Shown: piece by piece, positions 35,801 through 50,800 of the stretch
How the letters are laid out: every line of letters starts with the position of its first letter
How positions within the stretch are numbered: the first letter of the stretch is position 1
Source: Watersipora subatra
Lineage: Eukaryota; Bryozoa; Gymnolaemata; Cheilostomatida; Watersiporidae
Assembly (NCBI RefSeq): GCF_963576615.1
Contig: NC_088711.1
Span: forward strand, 10,596,869 to 10,660,868
DNA length: 64,000 nt
Reading direction: 5' to 3'
Notes under the pieces: generated by a model
The model's input: only the letters and a program-made list of their open reading frames with translations
The model's database searches: none
Told to the model about the DNA's origin: nothing
Position numbers and translations under genes: made by a program

Positions 35801-38800
35801 TATTTAATAAAAATTCTGTGGCTGGAGAAGTATTTCACACAAATAACTTGTTTTACGATAAAGAATTCTCTTAACATTTTACTTGTTGACTCGACAAGGC
35901 AAAACAGTGAAAAATATCAGAGTTCTGATGCTTGCTATATATGATGGAGAAAAGGGTCAAATAGCGTACTATTTTTGTGTCATATAGAACCTACCAAATG
36001 CAAACCTCAGAACCGAGTAGTTGCCCTTCCATGTTTTTAGTAGGCTGTATAATACTTGGTTTATATATGGTTGATACATCTATCACTTTCATGTCATCTC
36101 ATGTTATACTAACTCAGACCAGCGCATGTACACAGAACTCTACAATGGTTCAGTAAAAGCTGTCAATATAGAATGGTCAGATAAGACTTGAAAGATTTTC
36201 ATTTAAATAAAAATAATACCAACAAAGTAATACAGAAAAATACAAATCATAAAATAGGGACAACTCCAACACTTGCAGAATGAGAAACTTTAGCAAAATC
36301 TATCTAGCGTTTTCAATAGTTTCTGTTAGAGATACAGATACCGATGAACATATTATATCAAACACAATAAATATGCCATTGTTTACCTAACTAAAAAAAT
36401 AAACTAGAAAAATGTTTCTTTTGACGATACCTACATGTATATGTATATAATTTTTTGACTCTAACATTGTTAAAGACCAGTAGTTTGTTGTTGTGACAAC
36501 TTTGTAATGTATTGACTCTTATTGACACCCTTTCTGAAAATAAGTAAAATTACTTGAACAGGGATTTCTCTGAAAAAGTGATCGAGCAAGTTATTACTAA
36601 CTGCATTTGAACTGTATTTTTAATTGTAACTGTAATAGGAATTATTTTAATTGCATTTGAACATAGCAAATAACAATGTCTACTTCATATTCATACCATT
36701 TTTAAGTTTCTTGAGAACCTGCATCTCAGACAATTCTACTTTTACATTTTCTAAAATTTAGCGGTTACGACCATGTTTGTTATCGGGGTTGGCAGTAGTT
36801 TGTTAAAAGTTGTCTGTGTAATATATAATATGATAATTCATTGCCTAGCAGGCCTTGATACAACACAGCCTACAATGCCTGCTATGTGACATTGTAGCAG
36901 AACACAGTGCAGCCTAATCTAGCTCGATATAGTCCAGTACCGTATACCATAGAAAAAGGGTAGAAATTCTAGCGTCAACAAATTTTAAAATGTGTAGAAT
37001 TATGTCAAGTTGGTACCACTTACAGCGGTGGGCTGACGTACTCGCTAGCAATCTTCAGTGTTCTACAATATACATAGATTATCAGTCAGCCATATAGAGG
37101 TCATTTCTATTCACCCTGCACTAGCTTCAGTTATGAAAGGTTAGCACCTACAAAAGAGATGCTTGATTACACCAAGCCTCTAAGATATACGGAAATTCGT
37201 ATCAAGAGATTTTCACATATGTTAAATTGGCTGCTAAGTGGATACAAAGTCAACAATAGCGTGTGTTAGAGCCTCGTTCACATGAACCTATTCCCTCACG
37301 TGAGCTCGCGCGTGCAACTTGTCAAGCCAGTGCACAATTGCAAAGCCCTTAATCAATATTGAAAAGATAGATCGCTAGAAAAGGGCTCTTCATTTGTACC
37401 TGTAATTGCTGATTGAATCTCCAACTGATCACAGAGATTCCCAACATTACAAATGACTTGCTTGACTTGAACAGACTTGAACAGTAACTTAATTAGACAC
37501 AGGCTATGTTTCCATCAGTCTGACGTTGAAGTGATTTGACAAACTTTGATATAACTTATTGTAACTTGATATTTTAGCTCTCAATTCAAAATTTATACTC
37601 ATTTCCTAAATAAAAATATAAAAGTATATCTATTACTGTTTACTCAATGCACTCTAAAAGCCATATTACATTTAATAGCAGTACTTGTAAACTACTATCA
37701 GGCGATCTTTCAGGTAGGAGCTGTTCTAAACTTGATAAAAATTCCAAACTAAAAAACTGAATTATTTTTTTATTTTTTTCTAATTATTTTTCAATAACCT
37801 CCACCTTCTTCTCGACATGTGGTTTCCATATGGAGTTATATTATCTTTCGCTGTGGTGTTTTTATGCGCTATGAAAATTTACCCCACTTATCAAATCCTA
37901 GAGTTTTCATTGCCCCCAAAATAGACTCTCACTCCTTTCCCCACTCCAAGGTTGGCAGGTCTGAGATCGAAGTATATAGTGACCGATGGTGTGCAATATG
38001 TTACTGATACTATTTTTCTAAAGATTTTGTTGATGATAGTGCGGCTGTGCCCAATATCGCGGTACTGCCAAGCCGTTTTTAATATTTGCAAAATCAAGTA
38101 TTAGGCCTACATTTTCTTATAGATATGAGAAAAAATACACAAACTGATCAGAGACTCTTAGCACTATTTAGTTATGGAAATTAAAAAATTGCAAGTAAAT
38201 CTGTGTAGAGTACAAAATAGGGGGAGTAGTTGTTTGTCTTATTACGATGTCTAGTCACTTTTGCAACGACTTGCTTCTTGCAACGACTAAAAAATGCTGA
38301 GTTCTTACCCACATTTGACAATAGCATTGCTAAAATAGGACAAAATAGTATTTTATTTTTGGCATTAATGACTTAAGGTTTGATACCTAAGCTCACATTT
38401 GATAACAAATTTCTGTCTAACCAAATTTGTTAATTAAGTTGTAGGTCTGAGACAGGGACTCATGCCCAATTAATTAAAAAAATACTTATATATCAATTTG
38501 CTACATCAGACCATAATAACACAATTTACTTTTTCCATGACTCTAGAGTAAACTATTGCTTAAAAACTATTAAAAAATAACTATATATATATATAGTACT
38601 TTATTGGCAATAATTTCATTTCACAAATAGAAATGTTTTTCAAATTAGGCCATACAACAATAGTAAAACAAAGAAAAGGGAAAAAAGCAACAGTTAGCCA
38701 TTAAAATTGAATAAATAGTCTGACAAATAGTGTTTAAAATGCCTTTCTCTGCTAAGAGAACGGATATTTGGTGGAAGATTGTTAAAGCAGCTGTTGTAAA

Positions 38801-41800
38801 CTAGAGTTGTAAAATTATATTTTGGCAAAAGCAAATCACTTATGTACGTTTAGCTGGCAAACTGGCCAGTACCAAGTTTTTCATGTTATGTTTTGCTGAA
38901 TAACATGAAGACAACGTAAAAGCGAACCTAAAACTGTATCCCCATCTTCTTTTTTGACTTGGAATCCATCTTTGTGAAGTCGTTATTTAAAACTGGAGTT
39001 ATCTCCTCAAAACAGTGTTTTTCATAAAGCATGATTGTTTTGTGAATCCCAGTCTATCATACTACTGAAGCAAGTAATTGTAATCAAATGTGTTTTAGAT
39101 GTACCTCAAAGAACCTGGGCTACCAGTGTGGACTACCAGTTCGCTATCAGACTTCACTACTAGCCAGTCTCGGCTTTCTGTTATCATTTGGCATCCGTTG
39201 CAACATGGGCATCGCCATAATTCAAATGACCCAGCAACCGGCTATCAATAGCAGCACCAATGGCAGCAACTGCAATGAGAGTTTCCTATTGGACAATAGC
39301 ACTACCTATGTCAATGAAACTGGCAATTTTTCATGCAACGGAACATCTACCGTCATTTTAGGAGATGTAAATGGTTCTACAAATCTTTCTGCCTCAAATG
39401 TTTTTTACATTCTACGCCGCTGGATGTTTTTTGTTTGTAACAGTAAATTCTATTTGGTTCAATGTATTTAGTTTTTAGAAATTGTCAATTTTTGCAGCCA
39501 CTCTTTGACTGGAGCAGTGCTAAACAGGGATTGATAGAAAGTTCATTCTTCTGGGGATATTTAATAACTCAAGTTCCTGGAGGCTACCTCAGCAGCATCC
39601 TACCTGCCAACAGGTACTAAAACACAGCCTTATCTGTTGTTTTACTTTAATAAGGCCCGAAGCAACACTAACAGCATTAGGAAAAAAGATTGCCTAACAC
39701 AGGAAACAAACTCGGGTATTCCATTTTGAAACCAGGCACGATACTACCTACACCCTTCCATCACCTTGCTATATTGAAGAATAATTGTGCACACAGTTAT
39801 TACACCTGACAGTCTCTCACGGCGCATGAGACTGCCAAGGCACGAGTAGGAATAATAATAAAAAATACTTTATCTGATGTCTTATGCTAGCTTATGTTGT
39901 TTCATATTAATAACTTGATGCAAATGTAATGCTATTAATAATAATATAGTTGACTTTATGCAAACTGCCATCATGCAACTGATCTGGATCACTAGGTCAG
40001 CGGTAAGGAGCTCCTGTAAGTTGACTGCAAGCACACTTTAAATTCTGTTTGCCAAAACCAATCGACAAAGAAATCAAAGGAAACATTATTATTATAAAAA
40101 CCATTAAGTTTACTTAACTTTTGCTGCGCGATGCTATGATACACGTTTTTCGCAGCATACTAGACTCTGTCACTCGTGTAACTACACACTCTAAACTCTT
40201 TACCACAGACAACATGCTAAACAATATGCGTTACACGTTACATCTCACGCTTGTTGGCTATTTAGCCTGCAAACTACAGTATTTCATTAAATAATTCGTA
40301 TTTTATGTATTTTTGCTTCGGAAAAGAAAACCATTGCAACTTTTTTAGAGTATTTGGCTGCGCAATCACCATATCAGCATTCCTGAATTTGTTTCTCCCA
40401 ACAGCTTGTAAACTTGGCTACATCGCGGCTATTGTTGTGAGGGTCACCCAAGGACTGGTCGAGGTATGATCATTACACACCCTTCACAGAATATTTGTAT
40501 TTATTCTTCCACACATATGACCGACATCGTTTTCTATTTTATGACACCGACATGCTACATCCACCATCTCTTTCTGTTACTACAACCTACAATTCACTAC
40601 CCTGACTCCACAATACTATTAGATTACTAACTTTTAAAACACTTTTGTTCAACTCACTCAATAATTCCTGATTTCTGCCTTTCCATTTTTTTCTTTTGTC
40701 ATGTAATTGAAAACATAATTTTGTTGATGATTACCATTGTAAATAAACAGTTGTACATACATCCTATATCATTGGCAGCATGTAACTATTTGTTAAGGAT
40801 CTGCTACCACCTATGCAGCGATAGTTTTCTGTAAGCAGAAGACAACTTTCTTACAACAAAGTCATACTGTTAATGGTAAGGTGTTGATCAAGAAATTACA
40901 CAAAAGGAAATTGTGGTAATAGTTGCATGACAATACATGTTTGAAATTATTGAGCTCTGTTATTTGGATACGGAGAATCTCAACCTCTGTACCATAAAAC
41001 TCTAGCACAAAAACATCTGAGGTACTTGGAGACTTGTAGAGTTTTGTTTGACACCCTCTCACAAGATCTGATCAAATTAATTGGATGTGAAAGCTATATA
41101 AACTATTCACTTGCAGTTGCACGTTGTGTGCTAGATGCTTGAATGCAAACATTATTTTTCTTTTGATGATAGTATTATTTAGTTAATAGCTTCTAAAACA
41201 TCTGTTTTCTTTTTAATCAACCATAAAAATTACTTTTTCTGTAAAAACAAGCTTCTTTGCTGCAGTTTGCCAATACAGGAGCAATTCCCATTTATTTTTA
41301 TATCTACAAGTGAATGATAAAAGCTTTTGCATTTAGACTCCATTTTACAGTTTACTGTTACTTTACATGTTGCAGAAAAATATTTGAATTTCACGCTCAA
41401 AGTTTTGAATTTATCTTCAAAGACTCTAAATTCATTTTTACAAACTTTTTGCTAGCATTATAACAACAACACTTTATCCTATCCTACATACATACATACA
41501 TCTATTTAACAAACACTCACACTCAATTCAAGAAACTGATGGTTCAACACATTAAGTATTGTAGCATATATGCTCGTATTAAATATAATTATAAATTATA
41601 ATAAATTTGCTAAAACTGTTCTTCTGTTTAGATAGATATTGCACATCTTGCTCTCTAAAATCTTTGTTGGCATCTCATAAACGTCTGTTTGCAATGATTA
41701 GACAGTTAACAAAGCTTATGCAGAGATGTACTTGCGGTTGTATCTGAATCACTGTAAGTCAATGCTGCTCAGTAACTACAGGAACTAATGAATAAGCAGA

Positions 41801-44800
41801 ACTTATTGCTAGACATGCAGTTACCGAAAACTTTAAGCATTTATGTAGGTCACAAATTTTTTAGGTCACAAAAAATTAGGTCACAAAAATGTTTTTATAG
41901 TCACAAAGCGTTATGTTCATGGCAAAAATATAAACAGTTATTGATAAGTAGTTATTTAAAAAAAATTGCTATGACTTGTTATGTAGATTCTCATCTTCTG
42001 CCCTTTTTTTAAATTACTAACTGGCTAGTTAAAAGCTTGACCGCATGTTAAAAAACTTAAACTAAAATGATAAAAAAATGTTTTGGACTTATTTCAAAAT
42101 TATTTAGACAGACTTTCCTTCCTAAATTGTGAACAATCCTTGGATTTATAAAATTGAAAAGTTCATTTTTTGTTAGCTTATCAAACTTGAAGCTGTTATC
42201 ATTTTTTTGCTGATGTTAAGATTTACTGGCAAGTTAATGACTCTCTTGAATGGTTTGCAGGGAGTGACCTACCCAGCTTGTCATGGTATTTGGCGGTTTT
42301 GGGCTCCACCTTTGGAAAGATCTAGACTGGCTACCATAGCATTTTGTGGATCATACGCGGGGGCGGTAATAGGGCTTCCCCTATCCAGTATTCTTACTCA
42401 GTACTTGGGATGGGAATCTTGCTTCTATTTTTATGGTGAGAGATAGCCACTGGCATGACCTGGTTTGGAAATAAGGATAATGATATAACTGGTTAAGGCT
42501 GAGCTTCCATGGATGGTAAACACATATTCCCCTAAATTATTTTATAGCTATACTAATACTGTGTACACGGGGCCTCCAAGTTATGGTCTAGATTCGAAAG
42601 ATTAAGTAATTTAGGTTTGAAAACTTGCTGAGAGCTTTTTGTCAGATCGGCATTAAACCCGTGTATCACACTGACATCGTGGGCACGTTAAAGATCCATA
42701 TCTGTCTTTCGCACATTGGGCAAGTGAAATGGATACCTGGCTCTGTCAGACTGGATGTGTTGCACTGGCATCCCTTCAGGTTAATCTGACAGTTCTGGAA
42801 GTGGTAGATACAGAGAACAGGGTCACCTCTACTCTACTATACTGCTTGACCCAAGCATGCATCGCTAAGATTCGAGTCATCGTCAATTTCGACAGACAGC
42901 CAGAAAAAAAAAAAATACTGTGTATATTGCATTGCTGTTCTAGTAAAGGGTTGTTTAATAGATATATCACCTGGACTATTTGATATTTTCCTGTTTTTAT
43001 CAATATGAAACATCACGATGATTTATGATATTATATTGTATGATTTATGATATTATATTGTATGATTTATGATATTATATTGTATGATTTATGATATTAT
43101 ATTGTATGATTTATGATATTATATTGTATGATTCATGATATTATATTGTATGATTTATGATATTATATTGTATGATTTATGATATTATATTGTATGATTT
43201 ATGATATTATATTGTATGATTTATGATATTATATTGTATGATTCATGATATTATATTGTATGATTTATGATATTATATTGTATGATTTATGATATTATAT
43301 TGTATGATTTATGATATTATATTGTATGATTTATGATATTATATTGTATGATTTATGATATTATATTGTATGATTTATGATATTATATTGTATGATTTAT
43401 GATATTATATTGTATGATTTATGATATTATATTGTATGATTTATGATATTATATTGTATGATTTATGATATTATATTGTATGATTTATGATATTATATTG
43501 TAGATATATTGTAGCCATCTGTACAGGGGCACTACTTGTGACTACATGATACTGATGCTGAGACCCGCTGGGTCACTGGTATAGATAAATAGATATAAAC
43601 TTTATTTACACCGGTCAGTGCTGTTTAAAACAAATTAGATCAGGAAACAAAAAAATAGTAAAGTAAATTATGTGTATAAAAAGTTCTTTTTGCATGACGC
43701 TCTGCATAATTTTTTATGTAATTTATATCCGTTGGCTTTAGGCAACAATAATTAACAGCTACTAAATGGGCGTTTAACAATTATAACTTTTCAGCAAATT
43801 TCTTCTACTTAACAAGAAATGCCAACCTCCTTACTATCACTTTGTAGTGCTAATAGCTGATCATGTAGAATACATGGAGAGTTGCTACATGACTTCATTT
43901 GCACCCAACTTCATAATACTTCCTTTTACGCTGATACTTAAGCACTCACTTACAAACAAAGTGAATGTAAAACCAGAAAGTTAACAGAGAGTCTCTTCCA
44001 CAACCACATAACAGAGTAAATCAGTCACTCGTTTACAAAAGCTAGCTTGATCTTCATAAAAAACTTTGGTTTGTTAAAGATTTGGCTGAACTCACAGCTC
44101 AACCCTACATAGGAACTGAGCCATCCATTATTTAGCTTCAGAAGTGTAATGAATATTACCTATAGAGTATTATAAAAAAATTTTAAAGGAAGTCCTTGCA
44201 TTGAAACATCAAATATTTGTGCAGTTATTCAGCGAGCGGAGGGTGACTGCATTCGCATCCATCTTTGACACCATTTCCTTTATAAATTTTAAAGTGATTG
44301 TTCAAATATCACAGCTGAAATAAACTTGTGCACAACGCTAAAAATAAATATATAAGGAATGTGTGCTCTTTTATCTCTGTCTTATGCAAGTAGAGAGCGA
44401 GTTGTATCTACTGTTGCATCTATTGCTGTCTAAATGTTACTTGATGTTTGTTACTTAGGTTCACTTGGAATCACCTGGGGCATCGTCTGGTGGTTCATGT
44501 CATTTGAAAGACCATCAAAACATCCGAGGATATCGTACGAGGAGAGGACATACATTGAAGAGAGCCTAGGATTGGCTGATAACACAGTCATAAAGGTAGG
44601 TTTGCACAGAAGTTATACTGCGGGAGGAGGTTAAGATAACAACTGATTCCCACGCAGGGTAAACCCTTCAGCTAAAACTTGTCAGCAGTAGAGAGCAGCC
44701 CTGTGGTCTAGTGGTTTAGAATGCCTGACTTGCAACTCAAAGATCAAAGTTCAATTCCCAAAAACAATTAGTGCCACTGGTGGTGACTAGAATGACATCC

Positions 44801-47800
44801 AATCTTAAATTGCTCTCTGCAACTGGGCATGTCTCAGGTCATCAAGGTTTCCTTGCTACTGGACTAAGTCCTGTCCAGCCAAGATCACAGAGCTGATGTT
44901 AAAACAACAATACTCTTCAAAAAGAACATACAGCTTCTGCTTACAGTAAGCGAAAATGATACTCGATATTTGAGGGATCCCTCACATGCATCAGTAGTGA
45001 TAGGGAATGTTGAATTATGTCTATATATGGTAGTTGATTGTATTTTGGTTTGTAGTAAGAATATCAAAGGGGGCTGACACAAACTCTGCATTCATAATTT
45101 AAGAAAAGAAGTTCAATAGATATAATTGGAAGCCACTAGCAGACGACTTCTTAGGCACTCTAAGCAATTTACTAGCTAACTAAAAAGTACCATTTAAACT
45201 TTAATGGTGTAGAGATAATATTTGCGTTTAGTAACTAAATAATATAAAAACATGTTAACAAAGTAAACGAGCTTTCCTTTATAAGAGTTTTGGTGTTAAA
45301 TTTAAAATTAGTGTTTTACAATATAGCGGCAGATTTTTGGGCAAAAAGGATCTCATTTATCAAGGATTGGCAATCTACTGATAGTTGAAGGCCAGGAGAA
45401 AAGGTAAAGACACAAAAAGGAAATGCTCAAGCTTGGTTCACATTGGTTACTGTGACACGGAAAACTGACCAAAATTTATGCTGATATTGGCATAAAAAAC
45501 ATGATAAAAATGGAATTGGTTGGCTTGATCAAAAATTTCTTTTATGATTGGCTAATGGGTGCCTTGAGAGGGTGTAGGCAGAGTTATACCGTGTCCAATG
45601 TGAATCAAGTTTAAGCTTCAGCCAGCTCTTACAATCCTTATTAATATTGCAGATGGAAAACTATGCTACAATGCCTTCTTTTATGAAGGATGCTGCCCAA
45701 CTTTGTGGCATTCAGTCAAATGTTAAAGTGACAACCTGGCTTAGTCAATAGGCGTGGGTGTCATGGGACTTTCTGACTTTTACAAGTTAAAGCAGCACTT
45801 TTATTTGAATTGTGCCATTTTGATCTGCAGGAAGTCTATCTATTATTAATAGATCTGCTTGCATTAACACGTGATAATGATGCTGGTCCCACGACCAAAC
45901 ACGAGCGAAGCGATTGTTTGGGAGCTTTATGATAAATGCTTATGCGCACACAACTCCCGACAAATTGTCCGTTAACGGTCGTTACTAAACTCTTATACCG
46001 AAATCCCATCAAAAAATTTAACCACTTTTGTGTAGAGTCGTTTAAGTATAATAATTATACAAAACACATATAAACATATTTAAATATGTTACCAAGTCTT
46101 TGAAAAGTTGACGCAATATCCTAAAACTAATCCATCTGATCGGATTATACATAAATAGACAGATTAGTTTAGCCTAAAATTGCAATAAAAACTTGACGAG
46201 CCTTTTTTAATCAAAATAAAGACCGGCCAATGAAACGCCGATAAGGCCGTGCGACAGAAAGTAGAACCATTAAGTCGTGCGCTTTTTACGAAAAAACGTG
46301 CACATATCACCAGTCTATGGCATTGTCCAAATGCTGAAGGTTTCTGTAATTAACGTAGAAGTACTGAAAAGTAATCGTTTCTTTTTTGCCGATTCTATCG
46401 GACTCTGACATTTTGGACACTTATAATGAGTACTTTGATATTCCAACTGATGTTCAAAGCAGTGAAAGTAAAGGAAATGACGATGATATTTTTCTAACGG
46501 TTCTTATAAGATTTTTACAATACTTGAATGTAAGAATAATTATTCGATTTTATAAGATTATTATAACATTTAGTTATAAAAATAACCATTCGAATTTACA
46601 AGATCGAACATACCTGCCAACTCTCACGCATTGGGCATGAGACTCACGCAATTGCCCCATGCCTCACACATCTCACGTGTCACGCAATTGCCCCTTTTAC
46701 CCAAGCAACCCTGTTTTTTGCCCCAATCTTCAAGTGGTAATCATATACTTACTACTAATAAACAACTATGTATAAACATATTTGTGGTATTCTCATCTAT
46801 CAATAACCTCCACCTCCTTCTCGACATGTGGTTTCCCATATGGAGTTATATTATCTTTCGCTGTGGTGTTTTTATGCGCTATGAAAATTTACCCCCTTAT
46901 CAAATCCTCGAGTTTTCATTGCCCCCAAAATAGACTCTCACTCCTTTCCCACTCTAAGGTTGGCAGGTCTGAGATCGAAGTATATAGTGACCGATGGTGT
47001 GAAATATGTTACTGATACTAATTTTCTAAAGATTTTGTTGATGATAGTGCGGCTGTGCCCAATATCGCGGTACTGCCAAGCCGTTTTTAATATCTGCAAA
47101 ATCAAGTATTAGGCCTACATTTTCTTATAGATATACATCTATTTCTATGACAACCAGCTAAAATCTGCTTAGATTTTTAAATTCAGCATAATTTTTTAGA
47201 TATAAATACAGAAAACTAGATAAATATCACAATTTCCTGATATTGGTTGCTATGACCAATGATATACAGCCCCCAGCCTGTGTATATTACACAGCAGCTT
47301 GCCATTTTACTTCTAATATTGCATTTCTCCTATTGCAGGCTAGAGATATAGACATATAATCTTTTTCCTTTCATTATTGCTATCTGTTGTACATAATAAC
47401 ACCCAGTACATTACAGCTACCATTGCAGCTACCATTGCAGTTCTCCTATTGCTCTGCAGTGCCATTTGACTGTTAATATTGCACTTTTCAACCGGCAGTA
47501 CCCTTTCTTTTTCCATTATCACTTTGGTCGTGGGCTGTATGACAGGGGAATTTCTAGTCTTATCGCATGGCATGCCATTTACAGAATTTATTAGGTCCAA
47601 TTTCATTGTGAGGATGAGTCTTTCCTTTTGCATATATGATTGTAATTAGCTAGTCAGAGCTGCAATTATCCAGTCTTTTAAATACTCGATGCCCAATGGC
47701 CAACACATAAACTATTTTTTTCCTTGCTAATAATTGTACAAGATCTGGGTTACCAGGTTTTTTCCTGACTAATAGCTATACAAGATCTGGATTATCAGAT

Positions 47801-50800
47801 TTTTCCCTGCTAACAGCTCTACAAGATCAGGTTTACCAGGTAATTTAACGAAACTAATCGGAGTGAAATAGTCTCCTTGACAAAGTTTTGAGAAAGGCTA
47901 AATCTTCAGAAAACATTTAAATTTATCTAATTTACAATAGATTTGCTATAATAAATTTACTATGCTAATTTATAAATTTACTATAATGTACTGTACTACT
48001 TTGTTGTCATCATAATATAATGAAATGTCACAATTTATGTTGAGCTCAGGCAACAAACAGACACTGAGAGCATCAAAGAAAGTGTCATTTAAAAATCTGG
48101 CATATTTAAAAGGAATGCAATCAAAAAAGTAGCAACAAAAACAGAATCAACCTTTTTATATCTCGCTATGATAAATATTCAGACAGCTAATACTAGTATA
48201 TCAAATAGTGTATCGATTACTAGCATTTGATTGCAACTCAGTTTTCTATAGTTGAATGCATATTGTACCCACTCCTTCTGTAAGAGATATTTGTACTTTC
48301 ACTGATGTGTGGTCTAACATTACATTACAGTTTGCGCACACTCCATGGTCTAAGATCTTCACATCGATGCCCGTCTACGCCATCATTGTGGCCAACATGT
48401 GCAGAAGCTGGACTTTTTACCTGCTCATTGTTCATCAAACCAAATATTTCAGTGATGTCTTCCGCTTCAACATAGCCAAGGTTGGTCCATTGGGTCTACA
48501 TGCCGAGTCGATACAGCAAGGACGGTTCTCCAGTAGATCATACTAGGCTCAGTTTCTAATAAAAATGTCAAGATTTAAAAATAGGATTTGAGAACTGAAA
48601 CAGTTAGTGAACGGGACCACCAAGTCAGCAATATCTCGATTCACCCGATCGGGATCAAATATAGTTAAGGTCAAATATAGAGTCCCTATGAACACCTTTA
48701 ACCTTTTAAAATGGCCTTCCGACTTGCTCAATTAATGGATACATTATTTTTGCTGTGTTAAAGTAGGAGATTTAACTATTTCTAGTTGCAGAGTTAAAAA
48801 CTTTATCTATATTTTAGAAAAATGCTGCTGGCAGCATTTTTCTAAAATATATACAAAACTCACTAACCTAGCCATGCTTCCTCTCCGGCATCATACCCTA
48901 CTCCTTTAATTGATTTGGCACTCATGAACACATTGACGGAAGGTGAAGCACCTCGAAGTTGTGATTCCAACATTAACAGAACATGAATAAAAGAAACATC
49001 TATAAAATCATTAATTTTTAGCCAAAATTTTATTAACTTGCTCGTAGACATATTTTGTTATGAATCAAAATGTAAAGGTTCCACTTTTCTATTTAGAGTG
49101 GACTGCTAGGCTCCCTACCCCATCTGCTAATGGCCTGTGTTGTACCATGTGGCGGGTATCTGGCGGACTTTCTTCGAAGGAAAGAATACTTGTCTACAAC
49201 AGCTGTTAGAAAAATATTCAACTGCGGCGGTACGTGAGAGAGTTGTTGTCTCAATGACTGCAAGCAGGTTTTACGTTGGATGAAGGTTCTCAGCCGTACA
49301 AAGGCTGAGAACAGTTAGTATTTGAAAGTCTATTCATGACTTCTTTAGCTTGGGCGACTCGATGTAGTGATAATATGTCTATCTGGTACTGTTGGGTGTT
49401 TACGTTGTATTGACACCCAGTCACAAAGGAAAGTGACTGAAATTAGCTTAATAGATGCTTTACTTTGTGGATTAATTTTCAAACATTCATTGCCATAAAA
49501 TGAAATCAGCTTCTGCAAGAAATTAATGAACTATATAAAAGCTTACTGTATATATTTGTTTTGAGACCCTCACACTAACATATGAAGCATTTTTTGCTAA
49601 GATATCAATTGTGAGTGCGTTCGTTAGTCTATGCATAATTTTCAAATGCAGAAATTTATCCTGAGTGAAACTGAGCAATGCTATTGTGATCCGTATTTCA
49701 GGATTTGGACTCGAAGCAACTTTTCTGCTTGTGGTCGGATTTACAAATTCTGTTGACGTCGCCGTGGTTTCACTGATGCTCGCTGTAGGCTTCAGTGGCT
49801 TTGCCATTTCAGGTAAACATGTTTTTCACCATAAATATAAATATAGAAATTTAGAGGGCAACTGCAGAAATGTCAGATTTTCAGCTGTTATATGCTCTGA
49901 GTATGCGTGACCTTGCAGCAATATTATGGGTGGTTCAGGTGTTATTTTCATGACTCATCAGTACGGAGTAAGCGGCCAAGATAGGGAGTCGCCTTACCTT
50001 ATATATCTATCAATACATAATGTACAATAAATAACCTGGTGGAAATTTCACATTAAAACAGCAGTCAATAAACAGCCTGCTCCAGAGCTCATAACCTAAT
50101 ATTAATAATTATTTGTTGTGATTGCACAAAGTGATAACTTACAAAAAAATACATATTAGTATTTATCTACATGTAGAAAGGGTAATACAACAAGATAGCT
50201 CATAAATGCTTCATAGAGGCCATAGACTTGAAAAAATAGGAAGTCACTAGCCTGACACAACCTTGCCAAGTCTTTGCCCTTTAGCTAAACATGTTTGTTT
50301 TGTGACAGGGTACAATGTTAACCACCTAGACATTGCTCCAAGATATGCCTCAATACTCATGGGAATATCCAATGGGTTCGGGACATTGTCTGGCATCCTT
50401 TGTCCAATAGCAGTCGCAAAAATGACAGAAAATGAGGTGAGTGGATGTGAAGTCCATTGTTTTAATATTATATATGTATAGATGTAGATAGTGGTCCAAC
50501 TATGTATTTTGTATACAATAAATAGTTATACACAATAGTTATATTGTTTATACAATATAACAATTTTTATAGTTTGGACAATATGTATGCATATTGTGTT
50601 GTGTTGAAATTTTTTTATAGAAATTAACAGAATCCAAAACAAAATAAAGTGTCACAGTTTTCATCATTAGTAAATGTATACATCGGTTGTATGGCATACT
50701 CAGATAGATGCAGACACAAGTATGGTAGAGGTAGAAGAGCAGCTGGTCGGTGCCCAATAAATCGAGATAAATTTGCAAAGACCTGACAATAGTTAAATTT

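Larger units (their letters stand above)
35389..39098 (+). other. VGLUT intron 2 (3.7 kb)
   Basis: Holds dispersed repeats C (36868-37015) and E (37791-38126). Otherwise AT-rich, with no recognised exon. Confidence 0.7.

Noticed and set aside
44704-44765. Functional tRNA gene on the plus strand
   Set aside because: A and B boxes are present but the arms do not pair as a cloverleaf, and a SINE body follows. Better explained as a retroposon head.
46386-46640. piggyBac-like transposase start
   Set aside because: The acidic SDSDILD opening is suggestive, but no DDD catalytic region or TTAA ends could be identified.
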